Counted from the first letter of the stretch, positions 20,007 through 28,503 are shown. The stretch: DNA of 64,000 nt from JBAZWV01 sp964393325 (GCA_964393325.1 CAYMTE010000003.1:22575-86574); one strand, 5' to 3'. Program-made: numbers and translations. The notes: generated from the sequence alone by a model not told the origin.

Positions 20007-20435
20007 TCACCTGTGCGGAGAATATTTATCGTAGAACTCCATGTCAGCTCCTTGGAGCTCTGCCTCGATACGGAACAGTCGCTTCGTAACGAGCAATGAG
20101 AGCATGTTGCTCCCTAGGGGGAACGTGGCCTCGATCAGAATAGTTAGGAGAATGTATGGCTTACACACGGTAGCGATGCTGCCGGTGCCGAAGAAGACGA
20201 TGGGGATCGCATTGAGCAGGAATATGAGCTCTAGGTGTTTATCTACCATGCGGAGCCATCTCCACAGGTCGACTCTCCAGTTCTTGGCCGCTTCTTCGAA
20301 TCCGGGGCGTTGGAGTGCTTCCGTGATGCGCTTGTCGACCGTGTGGTCGAACTTCCTCCGGCCATGTAGATCCAAGGAACGGAACACCGAGATGAACAGA
20401 CAGATGAAAACCAGGATAACGGTGAACGTGTCCAT
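20007..20435 (-). CDS. Unrecognised small membrane protein
   Basis: 142 aa. One N-terminal helix (TFTVILVFICLFISVFRSL), a basic middle with LHGRRKF and WRVDLWRWLRMVDKH, then two further hydrophobic stretches (LELIFLLNAIPIVFFG, ILLTILIEATFPLG). I know no family. The start at 20435 has SD GGAGG 4 nt upstream. A strong promoter lies 60 nt further up and a terminator follows, making a single-gene unit of the SD-led class. Confidence 0.65.
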   Translation of the reverse strand: MDTFTVILVFICLFISVFRSLDLHGRRKFDHTVDKRITEALQRPGFEEAAKNWRVDLWRWLRMVDKHLELIFLLNAIPIVFFGTGSIATVCKPYILLTILIEATFPLGSNMLSLLVTKRLFRIEAELQGADMEFYDKYSPHR

Positions 20436-20495
20436 GAGACCTCCAGATGTATGGGGCGTTTTTTGTTTTAGAAGATGCGAAGTTTTTAACGAAAT

Positions 20496-20524
20496 ACTAT
20501 AGCATAGATTGTCCATTTTGTCAA
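20496..20524 (-). promoter_or_regulatory. Strong promoter of the 20435 minus-strand gene
   Basis: Minus strand TTGACA, 17-bp spacer, TATAGT, with TG one base before the -10 (extended). Near-consensus sigma-70 type. Confidence 0.85.
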
Positions 20525-20649
20525 GTTATCTATACATTTTGCTAAAACAGTCATTTGGGGCCGAAGTGGGAAAATGTTTTATCCCCATGGAACGAAAAAA
20601 GAACAGTTTTTTAGCTACGTAGAGAGCTATTTTTGACAACCTCGATGGA

Positions 20650-20678
20650 TTGACCGAAGTCATAGAGTGGCATAGAAT
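20650..20678 (+). promoter_or_regulatory. dcw (mraZ) promoter
   Basis: TTGACC (20650-20655), 17-bp spacer, TAGAAT (20673-20678). The -10 lies among the MraZ boxes. Confidence 0.6.
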
Positions 20679-20702
20679 GGGTGCAAGTGGGGAAGAGTGG
20701 GA
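20668..20702 (+). promoter_or_regulatory. MraZ operator: four direct repeats
   Basis: TGGCA-N5-TGGGT-N5-TGGGG-N5-TGGGA, starting at 20668, 20678, 20688 and 20698: exact 10-bp period, as in known MraZ binding sites. It overlaps the promoter -10, implying autorepression. Confidence 0.85.
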
Positions 20703-20719
20703 AGTAAGACGAGTCGCCT

Positions 20720-21148
20720 ATGTTCATCGGAGAGTTTCATCACACGCTCGATGAAAAGGGGCGATTAGCGATTCCGTCGAAGTTTCGCGCTGATCTCGCG
20801 GCAGGCGCCGTGGTCACGCGAGGTCTCGACCGATCGTTGTTTCTTTATCCAAAAGCGGCATGGGAGACGCTGGCTCAAAAGCTTGCCTCCCTTCCGTTAG
20901 GACAGGCCGACACGCGTGCCTTCGCTAGATTGATGCTGGCGGGTGCGATGGATGTCGATATCGACAAGTCCGGCCGCGTCACGATTCCCGAGTACCTCCG
21001 GCATTATGCTGGTGTTGCGAAGGATGTGATTGTGACCGGGCTCTACGATCGCCTCGAAATTTGGGATGAGACAGCGTGGAAGGAATACGCGGCCAAGACG
21101 GAACGCGATTCGAATGATATTGCGGAACGTCTCGGCTCCATCGTCTAA
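20720..21148 (+). CDS. mraZ: Transcriptional regulator MraZ
   Basis: 142 aa with two SpoVT/AbrB-like halves: MFIGEFHHTLDEKGRLAIPSKFR with the first (DxKGR) DNA-contact motif, and GAMDVDIDKSGRVTIPEYLR with the second (DKxGR). It forms a ring-shaped oligomer that binds repeated TGGG boxes upstream of dcw operons; such boxes are present here just before the start. It is 3 bp before rsmH. No clear SD; the ATG is 42 nt after the -10. Confidence 0.95.
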   Translation: MFIGEFHHTLDEKGRLAIPSKFRADLAAGAVVTRGLDRSLFLYPKAAWETLAQKLASLPLGQADTRAFARLMLAGAMDVDIDKSGRVTIPEYLRHYAGVAKDVIVTGLYDRLEIWDETAWKEYAAKTERDSNDIAERLGSIV

Positions 21149-21151
21149 GAT

Positions 21152-22099
21152 ATGGAAGACACATCGATCCACATCGCGGTCATGGTCCGCGAAGCCATTC
21201 TGGCACTTCGGCCTCACGCCGGAGGTCTCTATGTTGATGGGACACTCGGAGGTGCAACGCACACCGAGGAGATCCTCAAGGCATCTGGTCCTGATGGGCG
21301 AGTTCTTTCGCTCGATGTCGATCCGATCGCTCTCGAACGGGCGCGTAATACGCTCCGTTCGTATGGAGCAAGATGGATCGGCGCGGAAGGGAACTTTCGC
21401 CGGATGGATGAGCTCGCGATGCGGGAAGGATTTGTTCCGTGCGATGGGATTCTGCTTGACCTCGGACTTTCGTCCGATGAGCTGGCAGACCCATCGCGCG
21501 GGCTCTCCTTCCAGGTCGATGGTCCGCTTGATATGCGGCTTGGGTCTGCATCGAATGATGACGGCCTGACGGCAGCGGAAATCGTGAATACCTGGAAGCG
21601 GCATGAGCTGGAAGAGCTGATCCGCGACTACGGGGAAGAGCGATACGCGCGTGCCATCGCCGAGATGATCGTGATGCGACGAAAAGAGCAGCCGTTTGAT
21701 CGGACACTTGATCTCGCACAGGCGATCAAAGCGGCACTTCCGCGCGGATATGAACGCGGACGCATTCACCCGGCCACGCGAACGTTTCAAGCGCTGCGCA
21801 TGGCGGTGAATGATGAGATCGGTGCGTTGAAAGATGCGCTTGCCGCTGCGCGCCGCATCTTGCGTCCCGGTGGTCACCTCGCGGTGATCACCTTCCATTC
21901 GCTTGAAGACCGTGTCGTGAAGCTTGCGTTCAAAGACGCGGAAGATCTCGACATTGTCACGAAAAAACCGTTGGTGCCAACAGAAGAAGAATCAACACAT
22001 AATCCAAGATCGCGATCCGCAAAACTACGGATTGCCGAAAAGAAAGAAACACAAACATATGTCCCGCACGCTCGCACTCGCTATGACGAGACCGCATGA
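21152..22099 (+). CDS. rsmH: 16S rRNA (cytosine(1402)-N(4))-methyltransferase
   Basis: 315 aa. SAM-binding motif YVDGTLGGATHTEEIL near residue 28, LDVDPIALERA, CDGILLDLGLSSDELADPSRGLSF with the catalytic-site DLGxSS, then RTFQALRMAVNDE and HSLEDRVVK, all diagnostic. It methylates C1402 in the ribosomal P site. Normal length, second gene of the mraZ operon; its 3' end overlaps the ftsL-like gene. Confidence 0.95.
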   Translation: MEDTSIHIAVMVREAILALRPHAGGLYVDGTLGGATHTEEILKASGPDGRVLSLDVDPIALERARNTLRSYGARWIGAEGNFRRMDELAMREGFVPCDGILLDLGLSSDELADPSRGLSFQVDGPLDMRLGSASNDDGLTAAEIVNTWKRHELEELIRDYGEERYARAIAEMIVMRRKEQPFDRTLDLAQAIKAALPRGYERGRIHPATRTFQALRMAVNDEIGALKDALAAARRILRPGGHLAVITFHSLEDRVVKLAFKDAEDLDIVTKKPLVPTEEESTHNPRSRSAKLRIAEKKETQTYVPHARTRYDETA

Positions 22100-22424
22100 A
22101 CGCTTCGGCCTTCCACAGCCGCTCGGCCGCCGACTCCCGCAAGGAATCGTTGGTTGGAATGTGCTGATCGCCGTGTGTTCCGTGGCATGTATCGTGGCAT
22201 ACGTGTTTCAAGTGAATTTAGCCTCATCGAGATCGTTTGCCTTGCGAGACGTGGAACGGCAGATCGATACGTTGAAAGTAGATGTTATGTCTCTCGAGGA
22301 TAAGGTTGCGACGTTGTCTTCGATGCAAAACATGACACAGCGTGCGGAACAGCTTGGTTTTGTGCCGATCGAGCATCAGGAGTTCGTGAATCCGGCGGCA
22401 AAATCCTACGCATTCGCACGATAG
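22083..22424 (+). CDS. FtsL-like division protein (short bitopic coiled coil)
   Basis: About 113 aa. One membrane helix (VGWNVLIAVCSVACIVAYVFQV) is followed by a heptad segment (RDVERQIDTLKVDVMSLEDKVATLSSM) and the AEQLGFVPIE ending that FtsL/DivIC proteins share. Position directly after rsmH is the usual ftsL place. Divisome scaffolding of FtsWI is the known role. The start could also be ATG 22059. No ftsI, mraY or murE follows, so the dcw cluster is broken off here. Confidence 0.72.
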   Translation: MTRPHERFGLPQPLGRRLPQGIVGWNVLIAVCSVACIVAYVFQVNLASSRSFALRDVERQIDTLKVDVMSLEDKVATLSSMQNMTQRAEQLGFVPIEHQEFVNPAAKSYAFAR

Positions 22425-22545
22425 CGTGTTGCAGAAAGAGATGTGGGAAGAACGATATTCTTCGCATGTCTCTGGCTGAAATATCCGAATACACATTCCC
22501 CGGCAGCGCGTGTCCGGGGAATGTTGTTTATGGTATAATTTGCGT

Positions 22546-22929
22546 ATGACATCGCGTGTTGGTGCGGTGGCGCGTCTCTTGATCTTCGACCTTGCGGGAA
22601 GCGTCGCGTGGTTTCCTGTCTGGTGGTACTCAACCGGATTATTGAACGTTGTTCGTGCGGCGCATTCCACATTAGCGTATCGCATTCGAAGCTACGCGTT
22701 TGCGATCTGGATTCGGAATTTTTTTGTACCGATGTATGGGCAGCATGATCTGACGGGACGGCTTGTCAGTGTTGTGATGCGTTTCGTTGTCCTGGTTGCG
22801 CGCGGTGTCGCGTTGGTCGTTGAAGCGATCGTGTACGGATGCGGCGTGCTCGTATGGCTTGTGGCGCCGATCGCATTTTTCTTTTTTGCACTTACGAATA
22901 TTGTTCGCGGATTTTCGCCCCAGGTATGA
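22546..22929 (+). CDS. Unrecognised small membrane protein coupled to the Clp-like gene
   Basis: 127 aa with an N-terminal amphipathic/hydrophobic segment (LLIFDLAGSVAWFPVWWYSTGLL) and one or two C-terminal helices (VVLVARGVALVVEAIVYGCGVLVWLVAPIAFFFFAL). TGGTATAAT (a perfect -10 within an extended box) ends 6 nt before the ATG. The stop overlaps the next start (ATGA), so it is made together with the membrane-bound Clp-like protein and may be its partner. Confidence 0.7.
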   Translation: MTSRVGAVARLLIFDLAGSVAWFPVWWYSTGLLNVVRAAHSTLAYRIRSYAFAIWIRNFFVPMYGQHDLTGRLVSVVMRFVVLVARGVALVVEAIVYGCGVLVWLVAPIAFFFFALTNIVRGFSPQV

Positions 22930-25652
22930 CCTCGAAAAACGCAGCTCCTCCAACGGCGATTGTGTGTTCCGCGTGCGGCGGCGATCCGGTTCGTTCGGTC
23001 ACGTGCAAGGTCTGTGGCGGTGCCGGAATTGGCGTTGCATCGCCGGACGGATTCTTGGTGTGGAGCGAGCGCGTTGATGACGTCACGATTGCGATTCGAA
23101 AGGCGCGGCGCATCGTGCACGCGGTGCTTCATCTCGCACTCCTGTTGCTTTGCCTTGGCTTGATCGGATATCCCATTGCAACATTCGTGCTTCGTGGAGA
23201 GACATTCGACGGTTCCGTGTTTGCGCTTCTCACATCTGGTCAACCGGCGATCACATGGTTTTGGATCGCGTGGTTTCTCGTGTGCTTCTTGATCTACCGC
23301 CTTGCAGAATACTCGTCAGATCGTAAATCGTTGCTTGTGTGGGGTATTTCCGTGCGAGATGCGGAGCTTCATGACGCGAAGGCCGCGCAGCGAGCGAATC
23401 ATCGATTTGAAATTGAACCGTATTTTTCCGATGAGGCGGTGAGTGTTGTTGAGGCGGCGTATCAGATTGCACGCGATCTGAAACGAGCGGCGGTAGAACC
23501 GGACATGCTGTTTTCCGCGGCGCTCACGACGGGATCGGGAGGGCTGTTCATGCGTCGGCTCGGCATGCGATTCGATGCCGTGAAAGGACCACTTGCGCGT
23601 CTCATGGTTGCGCATCCAGTAGGAGGTGATGAAGCGCCATATCTCTCAAAAGAAACGAAGCGGGTTCTCGCGCTTTCCTATGCGTCGGCTCGCGAAGCGC
23701 GACGGCGACATGTTGAGGTCATGGAAATTTTTTTGCAGTCCTTTGCCGATAGTCCGCGTCTTCAGGAGGTGCTCGATCAGCTTGGATTCCCCACGGAGCA
23801 TGTTCAACGTGTCGGAGAGTGGGTGCGGTTGCAAGAAAAAATGCGGGATGATCATCGACGATTCATCGCGCTTGCGCAGCTGAAACCCTCAACGAGCATG
23901 AATCGCGCGATGACGGCACAGCAAACGCCGCTTTTGGATCGATGGAGCGAGGATGTGACGCTCGCGGCACGGCAAGGATATCTCGCACCTCTTGTCGGTC
24001 GAGAGCGTGAAATGGCATCTATCTTGCAAGCGATTGAAAGCGGGAGACGTTCTGTCGTGCTTGTTGGCGAGACGGGTGTCGGAAAGGCGGCTCTGATTGA
24101 AGAGCTTGCGCGTCGCATGGTGGAGGAAGACGTTCCGCCGGAATTATTTGATCGTCGCCTCGTGTCCGTTGATCTCGCACAGGTGGTTTCCTCCGGTGAT
24201 CCGGGATTTGCTGCGGAACGTCTGTTGGGGATGCTTCACGAAGTCGCGATGTCAGGCAATATCATTTTGGCTGTTCAAGGGATTGAGGCGCTTGTTGGAG
24301 GGGGAACGGGACCGATGGATCTTGCGGAGATATTCGCGTCAGAGCTGTCAAAGGGATACTTCATTGCGATTGCGACAACAACGCCGTCCGCGTGGACGAC
24401 GTACATGGAACGACGATCTCTTGCCGCAAAACTTGTTCGCGTTACGATTGAGCCTCCAGATGCGGATGGCACGCTTCGTGTTCTCATGGCGAAAAGCAGG
24501 TTGATTGAGTATCAGCAGAAGGTGTTTGTTTCTTTTGCGGCGCTGGAGAAGGCTGCGGCGTTCGGCACGCGATTTGTTCAGGATGTTGCGCCGCCTGAGA
24601 GTGCGTTGAACGTGTTGCGTGAGGCGTCCGTGTACGCGCGAACGGCGCGTGGAGAAGGAGCGGAAGTGCTCGCGGATGACGTCGCGCATGTGGTGCGTGA
24701 AAAGACGGGTATCCCGGTAGAGACGCTTACTGCGGATGAACGGGAGAAACTATTGCATTTGGAAGAACGGATGCACGGTCGTGTGATTGGCCAGGATGAA
24801 GCGGTGGTTGCTGTTGCGCAGGCGATGCGGCGTGCGCGCGCTGAGGTGCGCGAAGGACATCGACCGATCGTGAATTTACTCTTCCTTGGGCCGACAGGTG
24901 TCGGAAAGACGGAACTTGCGAAAACGCTTGCGGCCGAATACTTTGGAAGCGAGGCGGCGATGGTTCGTTTGGACATGTCGGAATATCAAGATCAATCAAG
25001 CGTTGCAAGGATGATTGGCGCGCCGGGGGATGAGCGAGGTGGTTTGTTGACGGAAGCGGTACGGACGTCTCCATACACGATCGTGCTTCTCGATGAGGTA
25101 GAAAAAGCACATCCAGATATTTTGAATTTGTTTTTGCAGGTCATGGATGATGGTCGGTTGACAGATGGCGTGGGGAGGACGGTTGATTTTACGAATACGG
25201 TCGTTATCATGACGTCGAATGCTGGTACGTCATTTATCCAGTCTGAAGTCGCGAAGGGGACCTCGATGGATCAAGTCAAAACGCAGCTTATCGAGCGAGA
25301 GCTGAAATCGTTGTTCCGACCGGAATTCTTGAATCGTTTTGATGGCATCATCGTCTTTAAGCCGTTGACATTGGATGAGGTCGTGCAAATCGCATGGCTT
25401 ATGGTGCGCGCGGTCGGTTCGCGTCTTGCGGAAAAGTCCATCTTTTTCCGCGCGGAAGACGCCGCGGTTGAAGCACTGGCGAAAGCGGGTTTTGATCCGT
25501 TGTTCGGCGCACGCCCGTTACGACGTGTGATCCAGGATCGTCTCGATAACGCCCTTGCGGATCTTCTCTTGCGAGGACGCGTTGGTCGACGTGATACGGT
25601 TGTGCTTCAAGAGGACGGAACGCTCCGCGTCGATAAAGCCCCGTCTCTATAG
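22926..25652 (+). CDS. Membrane-anchored Clp-like double-AAA+ protein with degenerate first ATPase
   Basis: 908 aa. N-terminal CSAC (14-17) and CKVC (27-30) form a DnaJ-like zinc knuckle. Two membrane helices follow (about 63-88 and 108-128), then a Clp-N-like helical region. D1: Walker A is GETGVGKA (381-388, Thr/Ser replaced by Ala); the Walker B Asp-Glu is replaced by Gln451-Gly452 (LAVQGIEAL); the arginine-finger region reads ERRSLAAKLV instead of ALERRF. D2 is intact: GPTGVGKT (655-662), LLDEVEKAH, MTSNAG and FRPEFLNRFD. There is no ClpB-type coiled-coil M domain. Probably a membrane unfoldase driven by D2; no ClpP in the window. Confidence 0.88.
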   Translation: MTSKNAAPPTAIVCSACGGDPVRSVTCKVCGGAGIGVASPDGFLVWSERVDDVTIAIRKARRIVHAVLHLALLLLCLGLIGYPIATFVLRGETFDGSVFALLTSGQPAITWFWIAWFLVCFLIYRLAEYSSDRKSLLVWGISVRDAELHDAKAAQRANHRFEIEPYFSDEAVSVVEAAYQIARDLKRAAVEPDMLFSAALTTGSGGLFMRRLGMRFDAVKGPLARLMVAHPVGGDEAPYLSKETKRVLALSYASAREARRRHVEVMEIFLQSFADSPRLQEVLDQLGFPTEHVQRVGEWVRLQEKMRDDHRRFIALAQLKPSTSMNRAMTAQQTPLLDRWSEDVTLAARQGYLAPLVGREREMASILQAIESGRRSVVLVGETGVGKAALIEELARRMVEEDVPPELFDRRLVSVDLAQVVSSGDPGFAAERLLGMLHEVAMSGNIILAVQGIEALVGGGTGPMDLAEIFASELSKGYFIAIATTTPSAWTTYMERRSLAAKLVRVTIEPPDADGTLRVLMAKSRLIEYQQKVFVSFAALEKAAAFGTRFVQDVAPPESALNVLREASVYARTARGEGAEVLADDVAHVVREKTGIPVETLTADEREKLLHLEERMHGRVIGQDEAVVAVAQAMRRARAEVREGHRPIVNLLFLGPTGVGKTELAKTLAAEYFGSEAAMVRLDMSEYQDQSSVARMIGAPGDERGGLLTEAVRTSPYTIVLLDEVEKAHPDILNLFLQVMDDGRLTDGVGRTVDFTNTVVIMTSNAGTSFIQSEVAKGTSMDQVKTQLIERELKSLFRPEFLNRFDGIIVFKPLTLDEVVQIAWLMVRAVGSRLAEKSIFFRAEDAAVEALAKAGFDPLFGARPLRRVIQDRLDNALADLLLRGRVGRRDTVVLQEDGTLRVDKAPSL

Positions 25653-25654
25653 TC

Positions 25655-26725
25655 ATGCCTCAAGATCTCCTCATACTCTTGTGCATTTCGATCGTCGCCT
25701 GTGCGGCGGGGTGTTCGTATCTTTGCGCGCACGTCGCGTCGTGGGCGGCGGTGCGTTTGCATGCGGTTGATGCGCCAACGGGAGGACGGAAGATTCATAC
25801 GAAGCCGATCCCGCTGTGGGGTGGATTGGGGATCGCATGCAGCATCCTCGCGGTTATGGGCGCGATTGCCGCAGGGGGCGCATTTTTTTCGTACGATATT
25901 CGACCGACGCAGCTTATCGGATTCGGCATCGCGCTCGCGCTGCTGTGCGTTGGCGGATTGATCGACGATCGCTGGCCGCTTCCGCCCTCTGTTCAGATTC
26001 TGTTTCCGATACTTGCGGCGCTTGTTGTGATCGGAACAGGGACGGGAATCGTGCAGATTACGAGCCTTTCTGGTGGCGCGTATCCGCTTGTGCGGTGGCA
26101 TGTTGGTCCGTTGTCGCTTCCGGCGGATGTGCTCACGCTCGCATGGCTTGTGGCGGCAACATATGCGACGAAATTGCTAGATGGGCTGGATGGGCTTGTC
26201 TCCGGCATGGCGGTTATCGGTTCGGCAATGGTCGGCGCGTTGACGCTTTCTCCGACGTATTATCAGCCGGCGGTGACGATGCTCGCTGCTGCAATCGGAG
26301 GGGGATTTTTGGGGTTCTTGCCGCGCAATGTTCATCCGGCGAAGCAGTTTTTGGGAGAAGCGGGGAGCACGATCGCGGGGTTTTCACTCGGATTTCTCTC
26401 CATCGTCTCTAGCGCGAAGGTTGCTGTCGCACTTGCGGTGCTTGCGATTCCGTTGGTGGATGCGGTTTTTGTGATGGCGGGTCGGGTTGCTCGTGGAGTC
26501 GCGCCGTGGAAGGGCGATGATACGCATTTGCATTTCCGATTGTTGCGGGCGGGCATTCCGCATCGTCGTGTCGTGTATACGCTCTGGGCGGTTTCGTGTG
26601 TTGCCGGTATGATGGCATTAAGTGTTCAGACGCGTGGAAAATTGTTTCTTGTGTGCGCATTGGCGGCATGTACGATTGCTGCCTCGTTGGTCGCTCAGCG
26701 TCTCGCTCACCGGAAAACGTCGTAA
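25655..26725 (+). CDS. WecA/TagO-type polyprenyl-phosphate sugar-1-phosphate transferase
   Basis: 356 aa, about ten helices. Family blocks: RKIHTKPIPLWGGLGI, GGLIDDRW (DD pair), LLDGLDGLVSG and the His-rich THLHFRLLRAG. It would attach a sugar-phosphate to undecaprenyl phosphate at the inner membrane to start a surface glycan. Two deviations: the Asn three residues before DGLDG is Lys (TKLLDGLDG), and the FMGDSGS block reads FLGEAGS. Starts 2 bp after the Clp-like gene and is presumably co-transcribed. Confidence 0.85.
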   Translation: MPQDLLILLCISIVACAAGCSYLCAHVASWAAVRLHAVDAPTGGRKIHTKPIPLWGGLGIACSILAVMGAIAAGGAFFSYDIRPTQLIGFGIALALLCVGGLIDDRWPLPPSVQILFPILAALVVIGTGTGIVQITSLSGGAYPLVRWHVGPLSLPADVLTLAWLVAATYATKLLDGLDGLVSGMAVIGSAMVGALTLSPTYYQPAVTMLAAAIGGGFLGFLPRNVHPAKQFLGEAGSTIAGFSLGFLSIVSSAKVAVALAVLAIPLVDAVFVMAGRVARGVAPWKGDDTHLHFRLLRAGIPHRRVVYTLWAVSCVAGMMALSVQTRGKLFLVCALAACTIAASLVAQRLAHRKTS

Positions 26726-26728
26726 TGT

Positions 26729-27235
26729 ATGAAGAAACGAACATCTCATCATGCCACGGCAGCGCATCATCATATCGAGCATCGACACCGTGCGGCGGCG
26801 GGCGCGCTGTTCGTGATGCTGTTCTTCGCTGTTTCAGGTAGTTTATTTTGGTTGCGGGCGACTCCTGCGGCTTCGCATGAAGCGCGTGTAGTGGATATAA
26901 CGTCATTTCGTCTTGAGATTGCAGATACGGATGCGCGACGAACGCAGGGGTTGAGCGGGCATGCGCCGCTTGCAACAGAAGAAGGGATGCTCTTTGCGTT
27001 TTCGGAAGCTGGCGTGTATCCGTTTTGGATGAAAGACATGCTTTTTCCGCTCGACATCATTTGGCTCCGTGACGGTCGCGTTGTAGATATCGCGACGCTT
27101 CAGCCTCCAACGGACGGTTCACTTGTGCCGGAGACGCATGTCCCGCACGCAAAGGCGGATCAGGTTCTCGAGATCAACGCGGGACGAGCGAAGCAGCTCG
27201 GAATCGAAGAAGGGGTACGGCTGTTGCTTCCCTAA
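26729..27235 (+). CDS. DUF192 protein, membrane-tethered
   Basis: 168 aa. His-rich N-terminus (HHATAAHHHIEHRH), one signal-anchor helix (GALFVMLFFAVSGSLFWL), then the DUF192 domain: RRTQGLSGHAPLATEEGMLFAF, FWMKDMLFPLDIIWL, VVDIA, and VLEINAGRAKQLGIEEG. The family is small and extracytoplasmic with unknown function. Three bp after the WecA-like gene. Confidence 0.9.
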   Translation: MKKRTSHHATAAHHHIEHRHRAAAGALFVMLFFAVSGSLFWLRATPAASHEARVVDITSFRLEIADTDARRTQGLSGHAPLATEEGMLFAFSEAGVYPFWMKDMLFPLDIIWLRDGRVVDIATLQPPTDGSLVPETHVPHAKADQVLEINAGRAKQLGIEEGVRLLLP

Positions 27236-27260
27236 AGAAAAAACCTGTCAGAGACAGGTT
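27235..27260 (-). terminator. Terminator of the DUF218 gene
   Basis: AACCTGTC / GACAGGTT 8-bp stem with a 3-nt loop; on the minus strand a TTTTTTC tract follows. Confidence 0.88.
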
Positions 27261-27286
27261 GAGGTAGGTTGATGGAAGAGGAAGCG

Positions 27287-28045
27287 CTACTCTTCTTCTC
27301 CCTCGAGCAGGAGGAGCGGATCTGGAAGACCGCGGTATGGATGCGGTCGGCGCGGCGAGTGTCCGCAGAGGATTTGCGCCGTACCGAATGCCTCATTCAC
27401 GATCGCTTGTTGTATGCTTGGATGCTCGTACAGCTCCTTGAAGTGGGGCTGCCATTTTTTTGCGTCCTCTGTTGAGAGAGTGCGGATAGTATCCGCGTGA
27501 TAAAGGACGCGCTCGACCGAAAGGAGTCGCACGTCTTCGAGCGAGGGTGTTTGCATGTCCTTTTCATACCGGAGCGCGTGCAGGATCGCCGCGACGCGTG
27601 GAATGTGATAGCTCAACGTGAGAATGCCAATGTCGGCATCCTCCAGACCGTACTGGTCTGTGATGTCAGTGCAGCGCTCCAGTTGTTGGACGGTGTCTCC
27701 CGACTGGTTCTCTTCGATGATCCGATCCTTCGGTACGCCGAGGAGCCCGAGTTCCGTGGCCATAACCGTCGAAATCGCTGGGCGAGGCCGTGGCGATTGT
27801 TCGGGGTTCGCGAGCCCGCCGGAGACAATCAGCATGATGCGTGGATTGATCTTCCAGAGCTCAACGGCCGCGAGGACGCGTTCGTAGCTCGGCACGGGAT
27901 AGGTAGCCAACCCCGTCTCGAGGTGTTCGAGCGACTTCCATCCGAGGCCGTTTCGATCGCGCGGATCGTCCGATGCCTTGATGTCGCCTCCAAGGATGAT
28001 GGCGGCTTTTAATGATCGTATGGCAGCAAAAAGAGCGACGTCCAT
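27287..28045 (-). CDS. DUF218 (YdcF/SanA/ElyC-type) protein
   Basis: 252 aa, no signal peptide. AIILGGDIK, then R-V-L-A-A-V-E-L-W, LIVSGGLANPEQSPRP, MATELGLLGVPKDRIIEENQSGDTVQQ and the later ILTLSYHIPRVAAI are the DUF218 blocks. Relatives act in envelope or polyprenyl carrier metabolism; a cytosolic form is less understood. Start 28045 with SD AAGGAG 5 nt upstream; its own promoter and terminator. Codon choice resembles the other SD-led genes. Confidence 0.82.
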   Translation of the reverse strand: MDVALFAAIRSLKAAIILGGDIKASDDPRDRNGLGWKSLEHLETGLATYPVPSYERVLAAVELWKINPRIMLIVSGGLANPEQSPRPRPAISTVMATELGLLGVPKDRIIEENQSGDTVQQLERCTDITDQYGLEDADIGILTLSYHIPRVAAILHALRYEKDMQTPSLEDVRLLSVERVLYHADTIRTLSTEDAKKWQPHFKELYEHPSIQQAIVNEAFGTAQILCGHSPRRPHPYRGLPDPLLLLEGEEE

Positions 28046-28081
28046 CGTTTCTCCTTCTTGGGTGTGGTAGGAACGGTGCTA

Positions 28082-28110
28082 GCTTTAGCGATTTTTTGGA
28101 TTTTTGTCAA
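28082..28110 (-). promoter_or_regulatory. Promoter of the DUF218 gene
   Basis: Minus strand TTGACA, 17-bp spacer, TAAAGC; its upstream edge is 2 bp from the rplU -35, so the divergent promoters are back to back. Confidence 0.6.
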
Positions 28111-28112
28111 TG

Positions 28113-28141
28113 TTGACAGTATTACCGTAATTCTGTATTAT
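28113..28141 (+). promoter_or_regulatory. rplU promoter
   Basis: TTGACA (28113-28118), 17-bp spacer, TATTAT (28136-28141); ATG 9 nt later, so the message is leaderless or nearly so. Confidence 0.82.
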
Positions 28142-28150
28142 CCCGGCACT

Positions 28151-28459
28151 ATGATTGCCGTCATTCAGACTGGTGGAAAGCAGTATGTCGTCAAAGAAGG
28201 CGACGTGTTGACCGTTGAAAAACTCGAGGCCGAGGCCGGTGCCAAGGTTTCGTTTCCGGTCCTGCTCATGGCGGAAGCCGACGGATCCAAGATGGATGTA
28301 GGCGCGCCTACGCTTTCGAAGACCGTTGATGGCGAAGTTGTTTCTCACGGCCGCGCTGCGAAGATCGAGGTTGTGAAGTACAAGGCGAAGAGCCGCTATC
28401 GCCGTCGCGTCGGTCACCGCCAGCCGTTTACGAAAGTGAAAATCGGAAAAATCGCCTAA
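28151..28459 (+). CDS. rplU: 50S ribosomal protein L21
   Basis: 102 aa. MIAVIQTGGKQYVVKEGDVLTVEKL and the basic C-terminus YKAKSRYRRRVGHRQPFTKVKI are diagnostic. The usual partner rpmA (L27) is not next to it; a terminator follows directly. The start at 28151 follows from the promoter; upstream in-frame extension to 28058 would translate the promoter. Confidence 0.96.
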   Translation: MIAVIQTGGKQYVVKEGDVLTVEKLEAEAGAKVSFPVLLMAEADGSKMDVGAPTLSKTVDGEVVSHGRAAKIEVVKYKAKSRYRRRVGHRQPFTKVKIGKIA

Positions 28460-28471
28460 GGGCGGTTTTTT
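28451..28471 (+). terminator. rplU terminator overlapping the stop codon
   Basis: ATCGCC / GGCGGT stem (with one G-T pair) and a T6 tract; the stop codon TAA is in the loop. A second copy of the same block lies at 28514-28535. Confidence 0.7.
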
Positions 28472-28477
28472 CGATTT

Positions 28478-28503
28478 TCATCCCGAGCGACGTCGAGGGA
28501 TCT
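28478..28503. repeat. Fragment of the interspersed palindromic repeat found at 54234-54350
   Basis: TCATCCCGAGCG...TCGAGGGATC matches the outer end of the 54234 element (minus-strand arm TGTCATCCCGAGCGGAGTC). It sits between the two copies of the rplU terminator block. Confidence 0.5.

Noticed and set aside
20897..21898. 333-codon minus-strand frame
   Set aside because: Antisense to mraZ and rsmH; no protein-like motifs.
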